Positions 1 to 8,228 of a DNA stretch of 19,757 bases are shown one piece after another. Every line of letters begins with the position of its first letter. Position 1 is the first letter of the stretch. The stretch is from an uncultured Haloferula sp. Its GTDB lineage: Bacteria; Verrucomicrobiota; Verrucomicrobiae; Verrucomicrobiales; Akkermansiaceae. The stretch spans positions 1 through 19,757 of the forward strand of contig CAMPGU010000041.1 of assembly GCA_946885645.1 (NCBI GenBank), written 5' to 3'. The notes under the pieces were generated by a model. It saw only the letters and a list, made by a program, of their open reading frames with translations, searched no databases and was not told where the DNA came from. A program made the translations under genes and the position numbers.

Positions 1-2062
1 CTTCGATGGTCAGGGCAGTCGAAGTCCTGATGGTGTTGGCGAGTTCCACGAGCGCCGATCCTTGCGCGGTGGCGTGATTCGTCCGCCGGGCACCGCCCGG
101 CAGGTTCAAGTTCCCGCCGCTCACTCCGGCGGTACCGCCGAGCGCGAGGTGCGCGGTGCCGACGGAATCCGCGACATTTCCCGTGAAGGAGTAGCGGTGG
201 GCGAGTATCGCCGCCGGGCCGGCCGGTCCGCTGTTCGGGTTGACCGGGTCGGTGCCGGCGGTGACTTCGGCTTGGTCGGTGAAACCGTCGTCATCGCTGT
301 CGTTGTCGGTGGGGCTGGAGCCCGCGGCACGTTCTCCGCCGTCATTGAGACCGTCGCCATCGAAGTCGGTGGCGGGACTGAGGTCGCGTAGGGTATTGAT
401 GCCGGCAAAGGAGAACTCCCACTCATCCGGCAGGCCGTCGCCATCGCTGTCGCCCGCAGGCTGTCCGGGGCCGCTGGCGAAGTTTCCGGTGGTGCGGGCT
501 GAAGAGAGCACGCCCTGCCAGATCCTCACCTCATCGATCTTCCCGTCGAAATTGGGATCGCCGAATTGCACGGCGGCTCCGATCCGGAATTCGTTCACCA
601 GAATCTCCGAGAGCTTCTTGCCTCCCATGGAGGTGGTGTAAGTGCTGAGCGTACCTCCCACCGGGCCGATGCGGAGCGTCAGCGTGTCCGCCAGCGAGTT
701 CCATATGGCGGCGCAGTAGTACTTCGTGCCGCTTGCCACGGGAGCACCTCCGGGGCCGCCGATGGCGGTGCTTTCAGTGCTGCTATTGTTGATCGAGGCG
801 CTGGCGACACTCCCGGACGTTCCGCGGCGCGGGGTAATGTCCAGATAGTTCCAGTCCGAGCCCTTGCCCGCCATCACCACCTTCGCCCAGTTCTGCGCGA
901 CATCCTGCGTGAACCATGTTTCGATGCTCAAGCCATAGGAGGCGTTAATGGTTCCGGCGATCTCGGCAACGGCGGCTCCCTGGGCGTTTGCCTGATTGGC
1001 GCGCGGCACCCCGCCGGGAATATCGAGAGCTCCGCCGGTGACGGAGGCGGTGCCCGTCACCGTGAGATCGGCGAAGCCCACGGCATCGACCGCGCCGGAA
1101 TCGAAGGCATAGCGGTGTGCGAGACGCGGGGCGGGGACGCTGTTGGCATCGTTCGGGTTGCTACCTTCATTGCGCTCCAGCGGATCGGGGAAGCCATCGT
1201 TGTCGGTATCGGCATCCGTGGGATCGGTGCTGCCTGCTCCGCTATTATACTCCGCGTGGTCGGAGAGACCGTCGCCGTCGAAATCGCCGCTGCCCGCGCC
1301 GGAGCCGTTCCCGGTGACATGGCGGTTGCCATCGAGCGCGGCGAGACCGGCGATGGCGGGAAACGACAGCTCCCAGGCATCGGGCAGTCCGTCCAGGTCG
1401 GCATCGCCCGGAGGATTGGGACCCGTCGCGAAGTTTCCGGCGATGCGCTCCGGACTCAGTGCACCCCGCCAGATACGAAACTCATCCAATTGCCCGTCGA
1501 AATCCGGGTCCCCCCAGAAAACGGCGGACCCGAGGAAGAATTGGCCGATCTGGAGATCCGCGAGCTTCCGATTGCCCATCGGTGCCGTCACGGTGGTCAA
1601 GCTGCCGCCCACGGGGCCGATATTCAGGGTGATACTGTTGCTCGGTTGATCCCAAGTCGCTGCAACGTAGTATTCCGTGTTCAACGGCATCTGCCCGCCG
1701 CCTTTGACGTTCGATTCGCCGTCGCCGTCATTGCGGATCGAGATGCTGGATACGTTGCCATCCGCGCCGCGGCGCGGCGTGATGTCGAGGTAATCTCCAC
1801 CCGTGGCCACGCCGGCCATGAAGGGCTTCGCCCAATTTTGCGCGGCGTCCTGGTTGAACCACAGCTCCATGGTGATCGCAGCGGAATCATTGATCGTGGA
1901 GGCGAGCGCGGTGAGCGCGGTACCTTGCGCCGCCGCATGGTTACTGCGGGTCGGCCCGCCCGGCAGGTCCAGCTTTCCGCCGGTGACAGCCGCGCCGCCT
2001 ACAAGGGTCAAATCCGCCCCGCCGACCGGATCGCTGGCATTGCCCGTGAAGGAATAGCGGTG
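1..2062 (-). repeat. Tandem LamG + calcium-linker repeats inside the metalloprotease
   Basis: Three diverged copies each begin with HRYSF or HRYAF (codons at 2062, 1117 and 199), giving unit lengths of 315 and 306 residues; the third copy is cut by the window edge. Shared landmarks in each complete copy include QNWAK, YLDITPRRG, IGPVGG, a DxxFDG(Q/K)(L/I)DE strand and a NFA(T/S)GP turn. Each complete copy ends with three Asp-rich segments of the type DGDGLPDEWE / DFDGDGLSD, which resemble thrombospondin type 3 or EF-hand-like calcium sites. The copies are diverged in protein sequence, so this looks like old domain duplication rather than a recent DNA repeat. Confidence 0.85.
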
Positions 2063-4093
2063 CCGCAGGATCGCCGGAGCAGCGCCACCGGTGTCCACCA
2101 CGGTCACCACCACCCGGAGCAACTCGTTGAGCGAGGGCTGCGCGACGTCGGTCACCTGAACCGTCAGCTCGAGCTCCGCGGGATCATTCCAGCCGTCCGA
2201 GAGGAGATCTGAATCGAGCGGGGAGGGATTGGCGACGACGAGGGTCCCGGTGGTGGGATGAATGGTGAAGGCGTTGCCCGTATTACCGGCAGTGATCGAG
2301 TAACCCAGCGGACGATCCCCATGATTGTTATCCGGCGTCACCGTGCCGGCCACCGTGCCCACCGGCGGGAATTCGTTGACGGTGAAGCGGTCCGGCGAGA
2401 CGCCGCCGGTGACCGTGCCGTCGATGGCATAGTGACCCAGCGAGCCGTAGTCCGTGTAGCCATCGCCGGTGGCGCTGCCCCGTCCGACGCCCTCGACGCG
2501 CAGGATGTAAGATCCCGCGGCCAGGTTGAGATTGAAAGAAGCATCCACTCCGGACACCGGATTCGAGGATGCCACCACGGCATCGGAAGCATCGCGGATT
2601 TCGGCGCTGATATCGAGATTGGGTCCTTGGCCCGCGGGTTTGATCTGGAGCGTTGTATTGCCGCCGGTGGTGGTGAAGGAAAAGGCATCGACGTCGGTCC
2701 GGGTGCCGACGATTCCATCGTCATCCACCGTGGTTCCGAAGAGCTCCAGGGGACTTGCGGTGGCAGCGGTGTCGCCCGCGTCATCGGCCCGGAAGTCCAC
2801 CGAATTGAAGCCGGTCATCACCGCGAAGTCATCCTGCGTCTGATCGGCGCGGGCGTACTCGCCTTTGGACCACTGGGAAAGATTTTGATAATAGCCCACT
2901 CCCATGATCGGAGCCCAGCCGGTAGCACCGCCGCCGTGGCCGCCATAGTAGCCCTCCGCCTCGTTCGTCTCATCGGCCACCCTTCCATCGTGGGCCAGGC
3001 CGAGCGTGTGCCCTACCTCGTGGGAAATCACCTCGGCACTCGCCTTTCCGGAAACATAGAAGGCCCAGCAAGGCGTGTCGCCCTCCCAATTCCACGATCC
3101 GAAGTAGGCGACGCCTGCCGCTCCCGGGGCCGCGTTGGTGGTGGGTGTGACGATGCAGCGCTGGCGCGACGCCTCGGGCGCGCTCAGGTAGATCTGGAGA
3201 TCGGTGGTGACGTTGATATTGAAAGGGGAGAAGTCCTCCGCAACGCGGGCCCATACCTCCAGGATCTGCGCATTGCTCGCCCCGGAAGGAGCGGCGTCGA
3301 AATCGCCCCAGCCGTTGAAAGGGCCTTCCTCGCCATCGAAGTCGAGGTAAACCACACCCGTTGCTCCCGGCAGGCTTTGCAGGGGAATCACACCGTTCTG
3401 GTAAACGGGGATCGGCGTGTCCGTCGGGTGTTCGGCCGGCAAGAGCTCTTCTGCTATCGCTTCCTCGTCACGAGGGACCCCGGCGGGGAAGGCGTAGTTC
3501 ACGCAACTCACGCCATCGGCATGCGAATAGGTAAGCTGCGGATGGCCGTCCACGGATTGCTCGAAAAGATAGCCGTAGCTTTCGGTCGGAAAGCGGATCG
3601 CGCCGGCATAGGCACCGGATGGTGTACCCTCCGCCTGGCGGCGGAAGATGAAGCGGCCTTCCGCAGGCTCGATCATCCGGCCCTCGATCATCACCGGCTT
3701 TCCCTCCGCGTCGGTTTCAAAGCGTTCCACGATAGCCATTCCTTTCCTGCCATCAGGCAGGGGGATCTCCACCTGCCCGCCCGCGGGAGGCATCGCCTCG
3801 AAGAACGAAAGCGGGAGCTTTTTCGAGAGGCGGACCGGCTCCGCGTGCGGCTTTCCCGTGGAGCAACTGATGCAATCCCCGCCATGCCGGTGCGGGACCC
3901 GCTTGCCTGCATCCGCCGTCACTTCGCGTGGGAATTCCCGCCCCGGCGAGAGAGCGGCCCTTTCCGGGGCGGCAGCTCGCTTGCTGGCTTCCTCCGCCGT
4001 GGCGGATCGTGCCGGCGGTAGATCGAAGAGGGCAAGAAGCGCGAGTCCTGTGGGTACAAAAATCCCCAGGAGGGCGAGGTGGGTTTTCTTCAC
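1..4093 (-). CDS. Secreted metzincin-like metalloprotease with PPC, cadherin-like and LamG/DxDxDG repeats (3' end outside window)
   Basis: A single open minus-strand frame gives 1364 codons before the window edge, so the C-terminus is missing. The start is GTG at 4093 because an in-frame TGA lies about 18 codons upstream and no ATG intervenes. Residues 1-30 form a signal peptide (two Lys, then a hydrophobic run ending near ARSA). A propeptide-like region holds Cys74 and Cys77. The catalytic motif HEVGHTLGLAHD spans 358-369, giving the HExxHxxGxxH zinc ligands His358, His362 and His368 with Glu359 as base. The sequence APIMGVGY around Met397 fits a Met-turn. A PPC-like beta domain (about 460-550), a cadherin-like segment (about 567-672) and LamG-type repeats starting at His678, His993 and His1299 follow, joined by DxDxDG calcium-binding linkers. 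It is probably secreted and cleaves extracellular protein; the substrate is unknown. The closest match is reprolysin-like M12B peptidases. Confidence 0.88.
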   Translation of the reverse strand, partial: MKKTHLALLGIFVPTGLALLALFDLPPARSATAEEASKRAAAPERAALSPGREFPREVTADAGKRVPHRHGGDCISCSTGKPHAEPVRLSKKLPLSFFEAMPPAGGQVEIPLPDGRKGMAIVERFETDAEGKPVMIEGRMIEPAEGRFIFRRQAEGTPSGAYAGAIRFPTESYGYLFEQSVDGHPQLTYSHADGVSCVNYAFPAGVPRDEEAIAEELLPAEHPTDTPIPVYQNGVIPLQSLPGATGVVYLDFDGEEGPFNGWGDFDAAPSGASNAQILEVWARVAEDFSPFNINVTTDLQIYLSAPEASRQRCIVTPTTNAAPGAAGVAYFGSWNWEGDTPCWAFYVSGKASAEVISHEVGHTLGLAHDGRVADETNEAEGYYGGHGGGATGWAPIMGVGYYQNLSQWSKGEYARADQTQDDFAVMTGFNSVDFRADDAGDTAATASPLELFGTTVDDDGIVGTRTDVDAFSFTTTGGNTTLQIKPAGQGPNLDISAEIRDASDAVVASSNPVSGVDASFNLNLAAGSYILRVEGVGRGSATGDGYTDYGSLGHYAIDGTVTGGVSPDRFTVNEFPPVGTVAGTVTPDNNHGDRPLGYSITAGNTGNAFTIHPTTGTLVVANPSPLDSDLLSDGWNDPAELELTVQVTDVAQPSLNELLRVVVTVVDTGGAAPAILRHRYSFTGNASDPVGGADLTLVGGAAVTGGKLDLPGGPTRSNHAAAQGTALTALASTINDSAAITMELWFNQDAAQNWAKPFMAGVATGGDYLDITPRRGADGNVSSISIRNDGDGESNVKGGGQMPLNTEYYVAATWDQPSNSITLNIGPVGGSLTTVTAPMGNRKLADLQIGQFFLGSAVFWGDPDFDGQLDEFRIWRGALSPERIAGNFATGPNPPGDADLDGLPDAWELSFPAIAGLAALDGNRHVTGNGSGAGSGDFDGDGLSDHAEYNSGAGSTDPTDADTDNDGFPDPLERNEGSNPNDANSVPAPRLAHRYAFDSGAVDAVGFADLTVTGTASVTGGALDIPGGVPRANQANAQGAAVAEIAGTINASYGLSIETWFTQDVAQNWAKVVMAGKGSDWNYLDITPRRGTSGSVASASINNSSTESTAIGGPGGAPVASGTKYYCAAIWNSLADTLTLRIGPVGGTLSTYTTSMGGKKLSEILVNEFRIGAAVQFGDPNFDGKIDEVRIWQGVLSSARTTGNFASGPGQPAGDSDGDGLPDEWEFSFAGINTLRDLSPATDFDGDGLNDGGERAAGSSPTDNDSDDDGFTDQAEVTAGTDPVNPNSGPAGPAAILAHRYSFTGNVADSVGTAHLALGGTAGVSGGNLNLPGGARRTNHATAQGSALVELANTIRTSTALTIE

Positions 4094-4386
4094 GGGCAGG
4101 CTGGATTTAAGCGCGGAGCGCGGGTCCCCGGGGGTGTGGACCTGCTTTCAACGGGAGCGGATCTTACTAAAAGTTGGTGGATAAAACAGGGTTATTTTTC
4201 TGTGGCCGGTGCCGGGGTCGGTGGTTGGGGTTCCTGAGGGAATCCCGCCGCACATTTCCACGCCTTCCCTGGCGAGCCCCAGCGGGGACACCTCATTCAG
4301 GACAAGAAAAAATCCCGATGACCCTCGGGAGGATCATCGGGAGTATGTTGAACCGAGGCATCCGTTTCCGGAAGCCCGTCCGGGGC
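4094..4386. other. Intergenic region between the PATR protein and the metalloprotease
   Basis: This 293 bp stretch holds no supportable gene. Its right part carries the terminator of the PATR gene (4306-4341). An AT-rich patch at about 4163-4200 is the most likely place for the metalloprotease promoter on the minus strand, but I see no confident -35/-10 pair. No Shine-Dalgarno sequence precedes the GTG start; the bases directly upstream read CTGCCC. Confidence 0.6.
4306..4341 (-). terminator. Rho-independent terminator of the PATR gene
   Basis: On the minus strand an 8 bp perfect stem CCCGATGA / TCATCGGG (4334-4341 with 4314-4321) continues, after one mismatch, into a CCT/AGG inner stem capped by a 4-base loop. 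The run ATTTTTTC follows immediately (4306-4313). It lies about 45 bp past the PATR stop at 4387. The stem plus six T residues is a textbook intrinsic terminator and separates the PATR gene from the metalloprotease transcript. Confidence 0.88.
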
Positions 4387-7300
4387 TCATTCGGCGCCTT
4401 GGACCCGGGCGAATTTCGCGGGGCTATCGATGGGGATAGTCGCCATCTTCCGGACATGGTCGGGAAGGTCCTGGACCGGCTGGTCCTCTACGACTGCCCC
4501 GCTCGGCAACCACGAAACGGCTTCCAAGGTGGCGCTTTCCTGAAGGACATAGGACGCGGCACCCGTGGCGATTTCGTTCCAGCGGATGACAAGCCCCGCC
4601 GGAGTCCGCTCCGTCGTGGTCAAGGACCCGTTGCCCTGGTTTGGCGAGGTGCCGAAGAGGTATTCGGAGAGGTTGTCGAAGCCGTCGCCGTCGGGATCAT
4701 CGGATCGCTCGCGATCATCCGCGTTCGGGATGATCTCCGCCCATTGGTCGAATCCGGGCAGCGGTTCCGATGTTACCACCAGGATGCCGTCTCCCTTGAT
4801 GCGGGGTGTCTGTATGGCCCCCGGCGTCGTGTTCCCCACGGCCACGTAGGAGCCGGGGCTAACCGGGGTTCCCTCGAGCGTGAGTGTGCCGACCACATCC
4901 TCGTCGCTGTGCAAGAGGTTGAGCGTTCCCGCCGCGTCGATGATCACGGCGGAGTCGTCCGCCAGGAAAGAGCTATCCAGCCGGAGCTCGCCTTCCATCA
5001 CATGGGTCGTGCCGGTATAGGTGTTCACCGCCTGGAGGAACATCGTGCCGGGGCCCGTTTTCGTCAGGGGCGAAGGAGTCCCGTGGACGTCGCCGAGGAC
5101 CGAGCTGACCCCCAGATCCGTGTTGCCGTTCCCGGTGACATTGGCCACTTGGAAGACCGTGCCTGGCAGACCGAGGGATCCGAGGGAGACATTGGCATTT
5201 GCTCCGACCCCGGAAGTGGAGATGACGGACTGCAGCGTGCTGCTTCCGCCGACGACCACGGTTCCCACGAGCGCGAGGTTCGTGTTGAAGCCGCCATGCC
5301 CGGCCCCGTCCGTGATGTCCACGACTCCACCGTTCAGAGTCAGGTTCGGCACGAAGGCGACCGTATTGATACCTCCCGAGAGCTTGGCGCCCGGATTGAT
5401 CAGGATGGAAAGCCCGAACTCCGGAAGCATTTCGGAATTCCCCAGCGGTGCCACGCCGTCGAGCCGGAGTGTGGCGCCGTTCTCCACGGTGACGACGTTC
5501 GAGGGAATCATCTCGCCGGCCGTGCAGAACTGGCCGGGACCCGTTCCGGCGCCGGCGCCTCCGTTTGAAGAGAGTGCCAGGATCCCGGCGGTCACCGTGG
5601 TGCCGCCCGAGTATTGGTTGACGCTGTTGACGAGCCGCACCGTTCCGGCACCCTGCTTTTCAACCCTCCCCGTGCCGGAGATCGTCATGCCGAAGTCGAA
5701 ATTGCCGTCCAAGGCGAAGATCGCCGGAACTCCCCCGGGGCTGTTGACGGTGACATTGGAACCGAAGCCGTTCGGTGCATTGTTCGCGAAGTTCAGGCGC
5801 AAGGTTCCCTCGTCGATGGTGGTGGGTCCGGAGTAGCTGTATCCTTGGACGGGGGTATTCACGAACTCCTGCACGCCCGGGCCCGTTTTTACGATGGCGA
5901 GAGGGCTCGTGACCCCGTCGCCATTCCGGATCAGCCCTTTGAAGCTGTGGTCCGAGGTGGCATTGATGGTGAGGACCGCGTCGCCCGGAGTGGCCGAGAT
6001 GAACCCCGGGGTGCCTAGCTCGTCGTTCTGGACGATGGACACCAGGTGAGCGGCAGCCCCGTCCAAGCCTTCGATGGTCTGTGACGTCCCCCGAAGCTGG
6101 AGCTTCGCATTCGCGGCCGGACCGTTCTGGAAGGAGACCACCGAAGTCGGCGCGAACTGGTTATCCGCCCCCAGGTTCAGGAAAATACCGGGAGCGCTCG
6201 CGTCTCCCAGGATGGCATCCCCGGGAATCGAAGCAGCCGACGGGGAAGCGGCTTCGAGGACGCCGCGAATGACTTTCGTGGGGCCCGTGTAGGTGTTCGC
6301 CCCGGTGAGGCGGAGGACGTTGTTACCCGATTTCAAGATCCCCATGTCTCCGCCGAAGGCGTGGGCAAGGGTGAAGTCCCCGCCGGTGGTATTGAGGCCG
6401 AGGACCGACCCGAAACCGAAGATCGCTGGATCCAGCGCCGCCAGATCGCTTTCCGTGAACTCCTCCGGGCCGCCGACGCGGAAACCCAGCACGGCACCGG
6501 ACTCGACCGTGATCTTGCTGGAAGTCCAGGATGCGGGCGTCGCGTTGTAGAGTGAGACCCGCTTGCCGAACTCCAGTTGTCCGGCCGCCACCGCGGTGGT
6601 GCCGGTATAGGTATTTGTGCCGGAAAGGGTCAGGGTCCCGCTATCGACCTTAGTGATGCTGCCGTTGGCGGTGGGCGAGGCGTCGGTGATGGATCCGGCG
6701 TAAGCGGTGATGTCCGGATTCCCCACTTGAAGGGAGGTGTCCCCGGAGGGAAGACTGCCGAGAACCACCGAACCGCCGCTCCCCGCGAGGCTACCGACCA
6801 CCGGGAATGCCGAGGTGAAATTCACCGTGCCTCCTGAGACGGTCAGCGCGCTGAGCCCCAGGGCGAAATCGCTCGACACGTTGAGCGTGCCGTCGGCGAC
6901 CGAGGTCACCCCTGCCAGGTTGTTGTCGGTCCCCAGGGTCACGCTGCCCGTTCCGGAAAGGAGGAGACCGGTGGATTGCAAGGTGCCGTTGAAGACCAGG
7001 CTGCCTGTGCCCGACATGTCCACGCCCGTGGCAAACGAGGTCGGCGCATCGAAGGTGACGCTGCCGGTCCCCGAGGACACGAGGTTGTTAGACACCGTGA
7101 GCAGGTCCCCGCCGAAGGTATAGGGCGTCGTGACGTCGTTCGTGAAAATCATCGCCGAGGCGGTAAGCGCCACCGGGACGTTGATGTCGGTATTCGTTCC
7201 GGTGGAGTCGAAGGTGAGCGCCGAGAGACTGCTGAAGTCGGAAGGAGTGCCATCGGCGGTAAGCTTCCAGTTGTTGTCGGGATCGACGGTCCAATCCGCG

Positions 7301-7977
7301 CTTCCGGCGGAGCCTCCCGCGCCCGTCCAGGTCAGCGGATCGGCGAGGGGAACCGCGGTTCCGAAGAGGATGAACTCCCGGTAGCCCGTGTAGCCGTTTT
7401 CCTGATTGGCGAACACGAATCTGACCGAGTGGACGCCGGTAGCGAAGAATCCGGTATCGTCGGTGAGGCGCGTGTGGGTGGAGTTGTTCGGCGCGCCCGT
7501 GTGGTTGCTGACCGTTGCGATCGGAATGAAGGTGGCGGGATCGCCTACCGTGGAGTATTCGATCGTGAAGTCCTGGTTGTCCCGCCCGCTATCGGGCCAG
7601 GCGCAGTAGGAGTCGAAGGAGGTGAGGTTATAGCCGTTGCTATTGATCGTCGTGTCGAGAGGGAAGATGACGGAGTGGCCGTTGTCGGGAGTCACGCTGG
7701 CCGCCTTGTTTCCCGCTGCGCCCAGGGTGCCGTCGGTCAGGGTGAGCCAGCTTGAGGAAGCCACGTCGCCATTGCCATGATCGGGATGTTGGGGCGCGGA
7801 GGGAGTGTGCGCCGTCGCTCCGTTCAGCAGGTTGATACCGGACGGCAGGGTCCAGTCATGCGTGCTGTTCGACTCGTTGAGGGGCACAACGGCGGCATGC
7901 GCGGAGAGGCACAAGAGTAGTGGGGAAAGCCGGACAATCTGTGCGCGGCGGCTGAAGCAAATCGGGTAGGATTTCAT
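4387..7977 (-). CDS. Secreted autotransporter-associated beta-strand repeat (PATR) protein
   Basis: The protein has 1196 residues. The start is ATG at 7977, where a signal peptide begins (Arg-rich n-region, hydrophobic LSPLLLCLSAHA, cleavage near residue 28). The frame stays open far upstream, but that part is antisense-like and off-frame to the next gene. Residues about 30-225 look like a discoidin/galactose-binding-type beta domain with a YREFILFGTAVP end. A Ser/Thr/Gly-rich beta-helix follows, with at least five PATR motifs of the type NTYTGTTxVxxGxLxL near residues 452, 560, 715, 788 and 985. A DDPDGDGFDNLSEYLFGT calcium-type segment lies near 1090-1115, followed by a short beta-rich tail. 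No C-terminal beta-barrel, PEP-CTERM or LPXTG motif is visible. It is probably a surface or matrix adhesin; the export route beyond Sec is unclear. An intrinsic terminator follows. Confidence 0.9.
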   Translation of the reverse strand: MKSYPICFSRRAQIVRLSPLLLCLSAHAAVVPLNESNSTHDWTLPSGINLLNGATAHTPSAPQHPDHGNGDVASSSWLTLTDGTLGAAGNKAASVTPDNGHSVIFPLDTTINSNGYNLTSFDSYCAWPDSGRDNQDFTIEYSTVGDPATFIPIATVSNHTGAPNNSTHTRLTDDTGFFATGVHSVRFVFANQENGYTGYREFILFGTAVPLADPLTWTGAGGSAGSADWTVDPDNNWKLTADGTPSDFSSLSALTFDSTGTNTDINVPVALTASAMIFTNDVTTPYTFGGDLLTVSNNLVSSGTGSVTFDAPTSFATGVDMSGTGSLVFNGTLQSTGLLLSGTGSVTLGTDNNLAGVTSVADGTLNVSSDFALGLSALTVSGGTVNFTSAFPVVGSLAGSGGSVVLGSLPSGDTSLQVGNPDITAYAGSITDASPTANGSITKVDSGTLTLSGTNTYTGTTAVAAGQLEFGKRVSLYNATPASWTSSKITVESGAVLGFRVGGPEEFTESDLAALDPAIFGFGSVLGLNTTGGDFTLAHAFGGDMGILKSGNNVLRLTGANTYTGPTKVIRGVLEAASPSAASIPGDAILGDASAPGIFLNLGADNQFAPTSVVSFQNGPAANAKLQLRGTSQTIEGLDGAAAHLVSIVQNDELGTPGFISATPGDAVLTINATSDHSFKGLIRNGDGVTSPLAIVKTGPGVQEFVNTPVQGYSYSGPTTIDEGTLRLNFANNAPNGFGSNVTVNSPGGVPAIFALDGNFDFGMTISGTGRVEKQGAGTVRLVNSVNQYSGGTTVTAGILALSSNGGAGAGTGPGQFCTAGEMIPSNVVTVENGATLRLDGVAPLGNSEMLPEFGLSILINPGAKLSGGINTVAFVPNLTLNGGVVDITDGAGHGGFNTNLALVGTVVVGGSSTLQSVISTSGVGANANVSLGSLGLPGTVFQVANVTGNGNTDLGVSSVLGDVHGTPSPLTKTGPGTMFLQAVNTYTGTTHVMEGELRLDSSFLADDSAVIIDAAGTLNLLHSDEDVVGTLTLEGTPVSPGSYVAVGNTTPGAIQTPRIKGDGILVVTSEPLPGFDQWAEIIPNADDRERSDDPDGDGFDNLSEYLFGTSPNQGNGSLTTTERTPAGLVIRWNEIATGAASYVLQESATLEAVSWLPSGAVVEDQPVQDLPDHVRKMATIPIDSPAKFARVQGAE
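4960..6640 (-). repeat. PATR motifs within the beta-helical adhesin
   Basis: At least five copies of a short motif of about 30 residues lie at roughly 6600-6625, 6282-6307, 5820-5845, 5598-5622 and 5006-5030. The visible cores are GTNTYTGTTAVAAGQLEF, GANTYTGPTKVIRGVLEA, GYSYSGPTTIDEGTLRL, NQYSGGTTVTAGILAL and NTYTGTTHVMEGELRL. Each is preceded by a Lys-x-Gly-x-Gly-type strand such as KTGPGT or KQGAGT. The pattern matches the passenger-associated transport repeat (PATR, TIGR02601). Confidence 0.85.
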
Positions 7978-8228
7978 TGGGTAGCGGGTTTGGTATGCGT
8001 GCCGGAGAGAGGCTTTGGGGGAAGGCCTCGCTCCGGTTCGATCTCGGTCGTCGCGTGAATTCCTGACGTCGCAAAGGTCGTCGGAAATCCCGCCACGATC
8101 CGATTTCTGGAAATCCTTTTTACAACCGGATGCTCCGGAGACGACGCAATTGGATTCCAAAAACCTGCCAAAAAACCATCGCGTCTCCCGGTCCGTCTTT
8201 CGCTGTCGGCCGGACCTCCCGCGCGTTG
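7978..8228. other. Intergenic region upstream of the PATR gene
   Basis: This 251 bp stretch contains no convincing gene. It must carry the PATR promoter if that gene is transcribed separately, but I see no clear -35/-10 pair. Just past the heme-protein stop there is a GGTCCG...CGGACC inverted repeat (8190-8195 with 8211-8216). The nearest T-run for minus-strand transcription (8170-8175) is about 14 bp beyond it, so it is at best a weak terminator. Confidence 0.5.
8002..8036 (-). promoter_or_regulatory. Imperfect hairpin in the PATR leader
   Basis: The arms CCGGAG-ag-AGGC (8002-8013) and GCCT-cg-CTCCGG (8025-8036) pair as 6 bp, a 2x2 internal loop and 4 bp, around an 11-base loop. The hairpin ends about 25 bases before the PATR ATG on the minus strand, so it would sit in the mRNA leader. 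There is no T-run, so it is not a standard terminator. A regulatory role is inference. Confidence 0.3.

Noticed and set aside
566..5568. Long plus-strand open frames of 464-587 codons opposite the metalloprotease and PATR genes
   Set aside because: They are Arg/Gly/Ala-rich with no domain signal, and they lie antisense to clear genes with motifs and signal peptides. GC-rich third positions create such frames by chance.
8170..8216. GGTCCG/CGGACC inverted repeat with a nearby T-run as terminator of the heme fusion
   Set aside because: The stem is only 6 bp with a 15-base loop, and the T-run is separated by about 14 bases, so it does not meet the usual form of an intrinsic terminator.
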